Shown here: one piece after another, positions 48,984 through 61,426 of the stretch
How positions within the stretch are numbered: the first letter of the stretch is position 1
Layout of the letters: each line of letters begins with the position of its first letter
Source: Tetrahymena thermophila SB210
Lineage: Eukaryota; Ciliophora; Oligohymenophorea; Hymenostomatida; Tetrahymenidae
Direction: 5' to 3'
DNA: 64,000 nt
NCBI RefSeq assembly: GCF_000189635.1
Contig: NW_002476237.1
Span: 186,001-250,000, forward strand
Translations under genes and position numbers: made by a program
Notes under the pieces: model-generated
What the model saw: the letters and a program-made list of their open reading frames with translations, nothing else
Database searches by the model: none
What the model was told of the DNA's origin: nothing

Positions 48984-50930
48984 TTTAAACAAAAGTAAAT
49001 AATATAAAAATAGTTAGTTATAATTTATAATTACTCTCAAATGATTCTAAAAACCTTAATGCGTATTTTAATTTAACAATATTACTTTCCATTTATTTGT
49101 TTGTTTCTTTATTTTAATATATGTAGTAAATTATACCATATTTATTAAAAATCTTTAATAATTGTAGAATTTTTTAAAATTATTGTTTAAATATTTTGTA
49201 CTTGTTCAATACAGCATTTATATGTTATGATAAATTAAATTCATTTAATTACTTTTTAAATTATAATATTTATTTCTCTTACTTTTAACTTACTTTTAAG
49301 ACTTAAAAGATTATATTTAATAAAAAATTATTATTTAAATCTCAAATAAATAATAAATTTTCATCATTTTTTATTTGATTATAGGTTTGAATTATTTAAT
49401 AAATATCTAAACTTAGCATAATTACCACAATTTATTTGTTTTAATTGAGTAAAAAATTTTATAAACTCATGATAGGTTCATATAATAAAGCCTTTATTTT
49501 AAAATTTGAAAATTCATTTAATAAAAGCATGATTTTAGATCAAAAAAGTGATTTTAAGTAGACATTTTAAGATCTAAAATTACTTTTACTGAGTTTTCCA
49601 TATTTAATCTATATAATTTTTAATATTTTAAACTTTTAAAGTATTTATTGCTTTCAGTAAAGTTAATATCCATTTATTATCTATTACACTGGTTGCATAT
49701 ATTAATAATTATTATTAAAATTATTATTATACGATTCTAAATTAACTAATCAAATAAATGAATAATGATTTTCTCATCAGTAGATTTTATATTTTTACTT
49801 TTTTATAATTATTAGTGTAAAAAAATAATTTATGTGATTACAGAAGCAAAAAATACACTCAATAGCTTATTTATTTTTATGGAATATAAAGAAATTTAAA
49901 AACTAAAAATAGAGATTTAATTAAAAAAGATAAGTACCATATTCATAATATATTGATATTAAATATATTTTTAAGGATTTGAATGGAAATATAAATAATT
50001 AAAATTTACGTTTTTTCACACAAAAAAAGTTGTGTTTTATTTAATAAATTAAAAGTTTATATTCTATTCTTAATAAGTAAAATATATCCTTAAGGTTAAG
50101 CATTTCCTCAATTTTTTGAGAAGTAAAATTTGCAAACATAATTAATCGTAAAATACTCAATATTTAAAATGACCTCTTTTATTTAATAAATAAATAAATA
50201 AAATAAACGATAAATTAGTAAACAATTAAATTTATCTAAAAAGTTTTTGTTTCAAGAGATTTTAGTTAATTTTCATAAATTTTAGTTCATTATAATATGA
50301 TAATAAAAGATAAGTGATTATAATCTTTTCTAAATAGTTATTTCTAATCTAAGTTACTGACACGTTTAATAATATTTATAATATAAATTTTAATAATTTG
50401 CTACTAATCGATATTTTTAAATTTTATTTTTATTCTAATAATTAATGAATAAATTCTATTTCATATTGATAATTAATTACCTCTTCATTTTTTAAATATG
50501 AAATAAATAGCTTAGAATTTGAAATATTATGCTTAATAAACTATATCATCAATTTATTTAGCTTTCTTTGAATAATTTTATTTTAGAATATAAAGAAATC
50601 AAAAAATACTTTGATATTTTCAAATCAAATTTTTAAATAAATCTTTTTTACTAAATTTGCAGAGTAAAGAAGTTAAAAAGAATTTAATATTTAATTAATT
50701 GATTATTTTAAAGTAACAAATCCTCTTTATTTCTTGATATTAAAAAAAAGATTTTTGAAAAATTATTAAATTTATTAGTTATAGAGGTGAAAGTATTATT
50801 TATCTAAACGTTTAATAAAATATTAACAATATAAGAATTTAGTGATGTATGTATATATACATGTAGAGTATAAAACAGAGAGTAAATAATTTAATGAGAT
50901 TATATGTTATGATATTTATTATACACATTT
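48984..50930. other. 1.9-kb intergenic, convergent 3' ends
   Basis: A/T-rich throughout. A 14-bp palindrome (ATGTATATATACAT, 50849-50862) is probably by-chance TA repeat symmetry. No coding or RNA feature is supported. Confidence 0.55.
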
Positions 50931-52307
50931 TCAGAGCTTTAAGCAAGCGCGCTTTGTTATTTGTTATGTTTTTGGGGATAAATGAAGAAGATATTCTTAT
51001 GAATTTCCCAACAAGGTATTTTAAGATTTATTACTTTGTTTACATATATATTATAAAGATTTTTAAGATTGCTAAGGGGATTGAAATGAGTTTTTTTTAG
51101 CACTAATATTTCTAGTTGCACTCAAAGGTAATTAAGGTTTTGAGGATTGTTTTTAGAGGTATTTTCTTTCTGTAGATTGACTTCTGTCATTATTCATTAT
51201 TTTATACTATAAGTTAATGATTTTATTTTTAGAAGGAGTAAGTCCACCTTTAGGAAGGACTTAATTTTACTTATTTAAAAATGTAGAATTAGGTATATTT
51301 GTTAGTGAATTACTCTCACTTATATTTAATTCTAAATTACTTAATGAGCTTACATAGTTCAAACTTTTATGCGAGCTGCTATTGTCTTATGTTAAAAGGT
51401 CAGTGATGCTAAAGGTTTTAACTGGGACAGAACTTTTTGGAGTCACTGACATATTTAATGATACTAACTTAGTGTGACTTATTGAATTAATTTATTTTGC
51501 ACCTTTGGTTAATAAATTTTATTGGCTCTTTTAAGAAGTCTAAATTGGAGTAGTCAGCATTTATATATCAATAGTCTTCACTTAAATCTATTTACGAGTT
51601 TGGCATATCATATTCTGATTTTCCTCCTTTTGTTCAAATGACTAAACAAATGACTAATCAAAATCTTCATTTTATAGCTACTATTTAGGTGTTTCAGCCA
51701 ATTTATTAGTAGGAGTTTAATTCTAACTCAAAGAAGGCAACTATTAAAAGAGCTTACAAGTATTATCTAAGTATGTTTATTAATTCATCATTTCTGTTAA
51801 CTTAATAGGCTTTTCATAAAATTTAGAGATATTGCTAACTTCCTAGATAGTTGTGCTTCTTAAAACTCTATTGCGCTAGTAGAGTTAAGACCTTATACTA
51901 TATAATTAGTAAAAAGTAAAAGGATCTCCATCTTAATTTAAGAAATTTTTAGTGTCGATACCAAATTCTTAAGCGTCAGAATTATCCCAAATGCAGTGTT
52001 CCTCTTCATCACTATCATCACTATAGCTTTCGTTGTTTAATTCACTTATTTCATGACAGTTATCTTCTTTTTCTTGCTAAAAGTTTTGCATAAAATCAGA
52101 GAAGCTCTGTAAAGATTTTTACCCATTATCTTAAGGGGTTTTTTACTTATCAACATCGCTAAAAGACCCAATATGTCTAAGGGAAGGTGAAGGAAATCTA
52201 GAAGATCCTTAAGAGTCTAATGTAGAAAAGCTAGTACCACTTAGATCCTTAATTTTCTTATCTAGCCAGGAGTATGAATTTTATTTGAGATTATTCTTAA
52301 ATGCCAT
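50931..52307 (-). CDS. Ser/Gln-rich protein of unknown function
   Basis: A single exon of 458 residues, ATG 52305-52307 to TGA 50931-50933. The start MAFKNNLKQNSYSWLDKK is amphipathic and could be a short interaction helix. An acidic run near residues 105-130 (SYSDDSDEEEHCIWDNSD) is followed by mostly disordered Ser/Thr/Gln/Asn-rich sequence with many SP and TP dipeptides, for example SVTPKSSVPVKTF and GLTPSKNK, pointing to kinase control. The basic C-terminus ends ITKRACLKL. There are no transmembrane segments or known domain. The immediate 5' leader contains a GGTTT/GTTTT repeat on the + strand, listed separately. Confidence 0.8.
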
Positions 52308-53854
52308 AGATAAATTCTTATGTTTAGTTTGGTTTGGTTTTGTTTTGTTTGGTTTTTGTTTAGCCAAATAATTATTATGATTTTTGAATTATTATTTTTT
52401 TATTTGTTGATAATTCGATAATAAATTAATTAATAACTTTAGAAAGTGGTATTTTAAATTATTTAGTTTTATGATAAAGCAAGCAAGCAAGAAAGCACTT
52501 ATGTAGCGTTAGCAATTAATGATAATAAAAAATCAATCAAATTAATTTTTTAAAAGTTTATTCATTGATTTATCATCGGAGACTAATAGATCCTCTCAGC
52601 TTAGCATATTACAATAAATTAAATAAATGAATACAAAAATTTTAAAATTAAAGTAAGCCGTTTTTTATTGAAAATATGATATTGTCTATAATAAAATATA
52701 GCAAATAAGTATACATTTCGAAATAAATAATAGAAAGCAAAATTATAAGTAATCTATCATTCTGATAAAATTGAAATAGCAATTATGATTTACTTTTATT
52801 ATATTCTATTAATTATTTAATTGCTTGAATCCAAAATTTAAAGAAAAAAAAAAACAAAATTTACCAGATTCAAATTGTAACATAGGGCTTAAAGATTTTG
52901 ATTATTGTATTTATTAAAATATAATAAATCAATAAATTAATCTATCTAATTTTAGATCATTATTTTTATATTAATCTTACAATAGCAACATTTCTTTTCA
53001 CAACATAAAAGCATGAATGGGTAGGTAGGTAGCTGAATTAATTAATAAAAGAAACAAAGAAACCAAATTCTGTTCTTTACATATTTTTTTATATTATGAT
53101 ATCTATATTTTTTAAATTATATTATTATATTCTATTTCCAAAATAAAAGCAAAAATAGTAATAATTTGATATTTTGTAAATTCCCTTATTAACCTTTAAA
53201 TTATCTTAATTATAAAAAAAATAAATTCTTTTACACTTAAATAAAAAAAAAATTTTATGCTCTATTGTATTAAACATATCGATTGCATTTTATATCAATT
53301 TTATATAATATTAGTTATATTTATATATTTATTAAATTTATTGAAATATACTGTAATAAATGTAAACATTAAACATTTTCAATAATTAATTATATAAAAA
53401 ATAAAAATTTTTTATTTTATTAAAAAAATTTAGTATAAAATAAATACATTAGGCATATGAAGAGAAAAAAATACAATAAGGTGTTAGAGTGAAAATTTAA
53501 AATATGTAGGTGCTGTGAATTTATAGCATTTTATTGTTAGTGAGAAATAAATACAATATATAAGAGGAGTTAAATAGAATAAGCAAGTTAAAGAGTTAAA
53601 TAAATAAAGGTTAACCTAATTCTCTAGTATATTGAAATGTATATATTATTTTAATATTACCCAGGTTTAAAATTTCCTCTAATCAACATAAATTGCTGAA
53701 ATGATTGATTTGATATCATATAGAAGATATATATAATTCATGAATTAGTTAATAAATGAATAAACTTTTTTTTAAAGTAATTTGATTATGTATGTATATA
53801 TATAAATAAATAAAATATTTTACAAATTTCAAATTAAAAATTTTCTTAATATAT
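52308..53854. other. intergenic between two minus-strand genes
   Basis: A/T-rich spacer with a GTTTG/GGTTT repeat just 5' of the gene to the left, a GCAA run near 52482-52494 and a GGTA run at about 53019-53032. No further feature is visible. Confidence 0.55.
52327..52362. repeat. GGTTT/GTTTT repeat 20-55 nt upstream of a start codon
   Basis: On the + strand the run is built of GTTTG, GGTTT and GTTTT units. On the coding strand of the gene starting at 52307 it reads as an A/C-only leader. It is unlike the nearby A/T DNA. It could be an unstructured 5' UTR or a replication-slippage product. Confidence 0.45.
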
Positions 53855-56800
53855 TCACTTGAATTTAAATTTTTTTTGAGTTTGTTTTTTATCTTTTATT
53901 GACTTTGAGCTGATAATGTTTTATTAGAATGATTTAGTTGCTCTTAAATACGATGGCTAGTTAAAATTAAAAGTTTATATTTATTACTATTTGCTTTATT
54001 TTTGTTAAGGTAACTCTCTATTTGAAGGATAATCTAAACTTTCAACATAGTTGTCACTTAATATGTTTGTGATATGTAAATCTTCTTCAACATATTCTAT
54101 TTCTTCTATATCTTGCCCATCTACAGATTTTACTGAAACTCTTTTAGGCGATTTAAATTTACCATCTCCTTTGTATTATATATCTTTTTAATAGTACATA
54201 GCTCTCATAACCTCTTTTTTGAGAGCAACTGCTATTGGAGATATTTAATTAGGTTTTTGTACCATTTATTTTTAAATTCGAGAATTTATTTTTTCTTGTA
54301 AATTATTGGTGTTTTATGATGCTTTTGAAGACTTTCTTTAGTTACCATTAAGATTTTATTATAAATTTAAATCATTACTGAGCGTAAATATTTCTGATCC
54401 TAATAAATCTCCAAAAGATTTAGCATTATATTAAGTAGGATTAGAAAAATAACCTTGCTAGCTGATAGCTGCCATTCTAGGCGATGGATTAATTGAATTC
54501 AAAATACTCTTATAATTTGTATCTAGCTCTAATCTTGCCTCTATTAGCTAATTTTATAGCTAAAGTCTTTTTTCTTCTTCTTGTCTGTATTGTATATCTT
54601 ACAAAAATACTTGGAGATCTACTTCACTTCCAAAACTGTTAAATCCTTACTAAGGAATTGTTTTTTCATTCTTGTTTATTTATTTCAACTAATTTTAAAG
54701 CAACTTTTAACTTATCTGTTCTAAGTTATTAGAGTTCTAGCTGTTTCTCGTTATTTTTTCATTTTTTATCTCTGGAGATTATTACATATTATACTCTTTG
54801 TTATTCTAGCTTTTCTAATTTTAATCTTAGTCTTGATCCTTATTTTATAGGTTATTCACTTATATAGGTGAATATTCATGAATATTAAATTATTAATTTT
54901 ACTGTTTAAGTAGCATATTATACTAATTTTCATTCGTCTTTCGATCACTCTCTAATGGTTAAATATCACTTATGGTAATTGGGTTAAAGAAATTCTATCC
55001 CCCATTCCCTGTTTTATCATTTTTAAGGGATACTATAGACGATTATAAAGATTTTTCTTTATTTACTAAGTTATATTCTTTGGTTTATTTTTGATCTGGA
55101 GTAAGCATTAAATTTTAATTTTAACTATTTTATATCTAATTAGCTTTTTATAATCTTTTTTATTAGTCTTGCTATTACTCATTTGAGCTACCTACTTATT
55201 TTTGACTATCTTTTTATTACGTTATTTGCTATTAGTTTATCTTATTATTATTATTATTTTATTTGGTTGATGTTTCTTTGCTTTTAAATTGCTCATGTTT
55301 AATCTCCTACAACTATTCACTCTTTTCTTGCTAATCTTTCCTATTTGCTTTCTAAGTTTTATTCTCAATTTTATTTGTTATAGGAAAATAATTTCTAATC
55401 ATATTCAATGAACTTTCTTCCTTTTAATTGGGAGATTCTTATGAATCTTCACTTGAACTAAATGTTTCAACTGAAGATAAATTTTAGCCCTATTACTATT
55501 CTTTTTGGCTGTTTGATTAAGCAAACTGAGGGGATGGTAAAATTTTACTATCTTAATCTTGTAGCACTTCGTTGACACAATCTAAAGATCGTTTTAAAAA
55601 CACATTATTCTACAAATTTATCTGTTTAATTTATGGAATATCCACTTTATCTATTTTATTTATTTTTATTTAAGGAAGAGGACTATCTGATTTGCTGTCT
55701 GATAGATAATCCTGTAAAGAAGATTCTAACTTTTTTCTTCTTGGGGACGATTAATTAGAGAGTGAGTTTCCCTAACTATTTTATATAACATAATCTTTGT
55801 TCTCTTCTTCTAAATCATCTAAATGCTCTAAAGAACCTCTAGTTTTTACTTAACGAGTATTTAACGATTTTTTATCACTGCCCATTTCTGATTAACTATG
55901 AAATCCATATGAAATATCTGGAAGAGATATTGTTTACATTTTCGAGCTAGCAATAGCATTTTCGTTTTTATTAGTATTTTCTTGCTTGGTTAATAGTGCT
56001 TCTTTTAAGCGAGCTCTATCTTCATTAAAACGGTTACTTGTGATAGAGTTTCTTCCGTATTGTTGATACTTACTTTTTAATAATCTATTTGCTTCTGTTG
56101 AAAGATTTTACTTGTCTAAAGATGTAAGACTCTAAATATTTGTTTGATTTTTTGGAATTACTTATAATTTATGGAAATGTTAATCCTTTAGGCTTGCCAA
56201 GCTTCCGTTTTAGCTTAACATTATATTATTTAGTGTAGATATTGTGTTTCTTTTAATTGCGACATTTGCAGAATCTATTCTTACCTGCTACTAAATACTA
56301 TTAAGGTCTTAAACTATTTAATGAGACTTTAACTAAAACATTTCTAGTGCTGATAATCTTCGCTTTTCAACAGAATCCTTGATTGAATCTTTATTTAAAT
56401 TGCTACTGTTGTTGCTAATTGTTCCTTCATTTTTAATATTGTTTGCAACTAAACATCCTAAGGCGAATTCTGAACTATCATTTGTTTATATCATCTGCTT
56501 TTACTTCATATCTTCAATTACTTTTTATATTTCTGGACTGAAAGCAGAAGTTGGAGTTAATAGTTTGCTTTCTCTATGTATTGCTTTAACTTGTTTGTAG
56601 CTTTTAATTTCAGGTTAATTTATTTATTATTTAGGATGAGGTTTCCCATTTGATCCTTATCCATGCTAACTATTTACAGTTGAGTGCTAATGTGATTAAT
56701 TATTACCAAAAGCCTATAAATTGTGACTGCTTAACTAGTTTTAGCTCTAAGAGTTCGAAATCTAAGTTTGGCTACCATATTTACTTCCAGGTAGAGAAGA

Positions 56801-57181
56801 AATAAATAAATAATTTTGTGGGTTTTTTGGATCTTCAGAATAAGGGGGAGACTGTAAATTTTATGTATCCTAAAAATTCTTAAACATTTCAAGTTTTTGG
56901 TAAACTTACTAACAATTAGTTTGATTTATATTTAAATTTTAGTTTGTTCCTATGGATTGCTAATTTAATTATTACTATTATTGATCTTGATGCTGCTACT
57001 ACTAATTTTATTTTAGGATTGGAGATGTAACAATATCAGAAGAGCTATCTTTAATTTAAATCTTGATATTAGCTTTCTTTTCTTGACTTAAATGATCTTA
57101 GTTGAAAACATCAAAATGTTTACTATCGCCTTGCTGTGATGGTAAATATGATACTGTATTATAATTTTAAACTGCGCTCAT
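53855..57181 (-). CDS. 1108-residue Q/N/S-rich protein of unknown function
   Basis: A single uninterrupted exon, ATG 57179-57181 to TGA 53855-53857, 1109 codons with stop. The sequence is largely disordered and Gln/Asn/Ser-rich, with poly-Gln tracts written mostly as TAA/TAG. More regular parts are a helical, charged segment near residues 390-430 (NEDRARLKEALLTKQENTN), a coiled-coil-prone region near 850-900 (DLQVFLQDIQYRQEEEKRLQ), and a basic/acidic block near 1010-1060 (KKEVMRAMYYQKDIQYKGDG, then EEIEYVEEDLH). The tail is basic, ending KKFKFK. No family is recognised. The amount of Gln and Asn makes it a candidate prion-like or condensate-forming protein. Confidence 0.84.
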
Positions 57182-57666
57182 TTTTTTGTAAATAAATAAA
57201 TGCTATCAATTATTACTTCAATTAATAATAATAATAGTTATTTTTTACTGAATTTTTAAAAAAAGAATAAGATTAATCTTATATATTTATTTAAAAAAGA
57301 TAATCTTTAAAGATTAATTAAAAAGTAAAATTTCATTTCAGTAATATTTTCACCTGCATTTCTTTATTTATTTCAGAATTAATGAAGATTTGTTTTCATT
57401 AAATTACTTATTAACAACAAACATATATGTTTATTAATTACCTTAATTAGTTAGTGGTGTGTTTAAATTACAAGCAAAATAAACAATTATTCAATTAAAA
57501 TAAAAAATTTAAAATAGATTTAAGCATTCTTTTAATTTACTCCATCCACACACAAATCATTTAATTCATTAACTAAATAAATAAATATCACACTTTATTA
57601 ATTAATTAAGAAATTTGTCATTTAAAGCTTAAAATAAATATATTTGTAAGAAAATTAATCAATCAA
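57182..57666. other. intergenic between two minus-strand genes
   Basis: A/T-rich 485-bp spacer with CAAT/AATC repeats near 57657. It contains the promoter of the gene to the left and the 3' UTR of the gene to the right; no other feature is seen. Confidence 0.6.
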
Positions 57667-60600
57667 TCAATTTTTTTATCTCTTTTTAAGAAAATCTTGA
57701 CACTCCTAATTTTTTATTAGTAGATTATTATTTTAATATAAAGAAATGAAATTAATAAAAATTACATTTAAGAAAAGATTAAGATTGTTGCTCTTTTCAG
57801 AAGCTTAAAAGAACCCTTGAAGTGTAATTATTTCTGAGTTATCGAAATTTTTCAAAATGATTTCAATGTGACTCTTTAAAACTACATCAAATGGTAAACT
57901 ATTTAAATCAACATCCGCTTTTTTGAGTTGAGGACCTCTTTGACATGTTTTTAAAATATTGTAAACTTATTCAAGCGCTTCTTATTCTTATTCTGTAATT
58001 TATCCTCTCATTTTACTTTAAAACAATTAAGATTAAGACTGACTCAACTACAATCCATTAGAATTAAATTGAGGTAAGTTAACTTTTTTGTTGTCTTTAT
58101 CATACTTTTTTTATGGAATTTCATTTCTGGGTGACACAGAATGCTATATATTTTAAGAATTTTTATCAATTCTTGGGCTGACTGATCTTATTGATGATAT
58201 AGTAATATCAGGCTTTTATGCTATTTACATTTCTTAAGGTTTTTAAAAATTACTTTTATGAAGATTCTGTCTAAAATCATCAAGCCCTGAGTCTTTCTTC
58301 TAAATATCATTATTCAAATTTTATTACTATTTTTAAGAGTTAGTCATAAATGGATCATCTGTTTAGAGTGCTGCTGGCTCTTCATCACAGTAAAAGATAC
58401 TTCCATTTAGTTTATAATTTTTATTTTAATCTTAATTTGAAATGCTACTCTTCATGCTACTGTTTTTATTCTAGTTAGAGGGAGAAGGAGGCTACTGATA
58501 AAACTTTTGTGACCTCTTTAAAGGCGAGTTACTCTTTTCAGGGAATTACTTTGTTTAAGGGTTTGACTAGAGTTATTAATCTTGCTTTTAAGAATTCGCT
58601 GATTAATTCAAACTATTTTAATCTTGCATAGCTAAATATTTAAAATAATTTTAATTTAAATGAGGGTCAAATGGAACTGTCTGCTTTGGGGTTTCTTCTT
58701 CATATTTTTTTGTATTGATATGATCAACGCTTTAAAGTGAAGAAAGTCTGTCATCAATTGATTGCTTAGATTTTTTTTAAGAATTTGGTATGAATTATTA
58801 TTTTAAAATATCATCATCCCTTTATTTTTCCTCTTCCATTTATAGAAATTTAAAATAGTTCTTATTTAAATTTGGATCGAATGGCACAAATTGTTTTGGA
58901 GTTTCTTCATGTGAGTATTCTCCATATAGCTTATTTTCTTTATAATTACCATCTTGGTTTGACTAAGATTAGCTTTTCAAGTACATCAAATAATCAGATG
59001 TCTAAAGACTAACATTATTTTTCTCAATCTAAGCTTGCTTTGGCGATAACTGCTGAGATATATTAGGAAAAACCTTCGATTAAACCACAGACTATTACTA
59101 AGACGCAAAGTGAGGCAATAAGCCTTTTTCCTTTTCTATTTCATCTTGCATTTATAGAAATTTAAAATAATTTTTGTTTAAATTTGGATCAAATTCAATA
59201 GGAGCACGTTCACTTTACATTTCTGATGATTTTATGCTTGTAGATTTATTGAATTTGCTTTACTGAATTTATTCTGAAGTTTACATACCAAAGGATTTTT
59301 TGATTGGTGCAGCTGGTTATTCTTAGGGCTAATTAGAAAACGATTAAAGGATAGGAGGATTTTCAGCTATTTAAGCTCCTTCTTACTCGATGTCTTCTCT
59401 CATTTAAAGATATTTGAAATAGTTTTTATTAAGATTTGGGTCAAATGGAACAGGATTTGTATTTTCAGGAACATCATTGCTTGCATTAATAAACTCTGAA
59501 GTTTAAACGGAGTGCTCTTACAATTATTTTAACTTTGATATTCTTTAAGGTTAGTATCTTTGATCATTATTATTTGGATGTTAATAGATAATTTCTTCTC
59601 TAATATTAATTTATTTTTCATAAACAGGTGCAGCTGCTTTTTATGGGGCAAAATTATAAGGGGTTAATGGATTTTGGTTATAATCGTTTCTTGGAGAAAG
59701 GTTAACTTATCTTTAATATTCAAGGTAATTTTACTAATTTTAATTTGGTGTCATATTGTTAGCATAAATAGTTTCTTCAAAAGGAATATTTTCATTAGCT
59801 TTTCTTCCTTAGCTAGCTGTACTAGATTTTAACTGGCTTGAATTTACAACAGTATAAATTGTTGCATCTTCACTTTTACTATTCTCATCACCATCTCCAT
59901 GGTTATTTTGGTGATTTTTCTTACCTTTGGATTTAGATCGGAGGCGCTGATACAGATCTTTTTCTATTTATAAAAAAAAATAATATAAAATAAATTCAAT
60001 AAATTGATGTGAAATTAATAAATATATATAAAATTTACGCCTCACCATTTTCTTATCCTGGATGGATCTTTTGATTCTTTGCACTCTGTTTTTAGTGGTA
60101 TATTTTAGACAGGTTTCGAGAATTTTCATTAATTTGCGGTTTAAAAGTGCATTCCTTTTCAGATAAATCCTTCTTTGGCTCATATTTTGGACAAGGAGGC
60201 TCTTTCTTCTATTTATGGAGCCTTTCACTAACTTCGATTGGGTCTACTAGCTCTCCTGTATGATTAAAGAATTGTTTTTTTCTCTCATTTTTATCTTTAT
60301 AGCTTTCTTCATTTGGATATTTTAAAGGTGATACTGGGTTCATGGGCGAATTAGATTTCTCTTTATGATTTTTAACAAATTTAAGCTATTATATAGGCTT
60401 TTATCTAACCTACTATTTTGAGTGTGGAGGAGAGAGTGATGGATTTGACTTTTTAGTTTTTTATATGTTTTCATTTACTTTTTGTGATTTGGGAGTAGCA
60501 CTCCTTTGTTTTTAAAATTAGTTTTGATTATAAATGTTGTGAGAATGTATTTATTAGGGATTATTCAAATGATCATAATAAATTTTAAGAGGCTATTTCT

Positions 60601-61426
60601 CTTCACTAAAGTAATTGTCTGAATTTTCATGCTAATTTTCTTATTCTTAATCTTGATCTAAGTTTTGGTTGATGTGATTTTATTCGTTATGAATGCTGTC
60701 ATTAATTTCTTTATTCTATTAAGCACTATGAGGAAAAGAAGATACCTCTTAGTAAGGAGAGGGCTGAGTCATAGATCTAGTGCTGTTTTTGTATGAACTA
60801 GGGTCTTAATAGTATTCTTCAAATCCCTTTTAATTAGGAGATAAAAAAGAATTATTGCCTTTTTTTTCAGATAAACTTTAGTCGTTAATTCTTGATAATT
60901 TCATTTGTAGCAGGTCTTAGCCTCTCTTTTTTTCTTGCTAAATTATTTCTTTGATATTTTGCAATTCTTAGCAAAGTTGCTACTGTTTTTTCATTAAAAT
61001 TTAGTAATATTTGTCTTCTCTCAAATTATTGAAACACATATCTTTTTAATTTTCTACGTCTTTCATTTTTTCTAATACTAACATCAATATAGGACTAAAT
61101 GATTGAGGATGCATCTTATTATAAATTATAAACTCCTCTACGATTTCTTCGGGTACACTATCAATGAATATAACCATTTTATCAGAAATATCTCTGCTTA
61201 TTTAGATATCAAATTCAATAATTGGCTTTTGAATCTAAAGAATTGAAATATTTTATTATTTTTCTGCATAAGATTGCTTTTTTTTGTGAAGCTTAGAATT
61301 ATTTATGCTTTGTTATAATTGTTAAATCTGCTAAGAGTCGCCACTATTCAATATATGCTAATTATATTGATAAATAGTTCCTAATTTCTATTTATTTTAT
61401 TCTAACTTTTATAGCAAAGCTTTCAT
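57667..61426 (-). CDS. coiled-coil protein with four FDPNLNKNYFK-type repeats
   Basis: Three exons; introns 59964-60045 and 57706-57765; 1206 codons, 1205 residues, ATG 61424-61426 to TGA 57667-57669. The N-terminal ~260 residues include a coiled coil (EKMKDVENQKDMCFNNLRED and following). Near residues 425-480 lies FFNHTGELVDPIEVSERL, then CTFKPQINENSRNL and, after the intron, DLYQRLRSK: the phenylalanine-rich TFKPxIN...S pattern followed by LYxRL is common in flagellate and ciliate cytoskeletal proteins. Residues ~640-930 carry four copies of P/E-FDPNLNKNYFK-Y/F-L-x-M plus an acidic helix. A folded helical end (DLNSLPFDVVLKSHIEIILK) and a short last exon close the gene. Probably a microtubule or cortex-associated repeat protein; the function is inferred. 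Confidence 0.87.
58631..59450 (-). repeat. four in-frame FDPNLNKNYFK repeats
   Basis: Copies lie near 59411-59449, 59158-59196, 58851-58889 and 58633-58671. Each encodes FDPNLNKNYFK-type sequence followed by L-x-M and, in three of four, an acidic stretch. They are spaced by 70-100 residues of Q-rich linker. The fourth is the most divergent (FDPHLNQNYFKYLAM). Confidence 0.8.

Noticed and set aside
50849-50862. Palindrome ATGTATATATACAT as an operator
   Set aside because: Made almost wholly of TA steps in an A/T region between convergent 3' ends; chance symmetry is likely.
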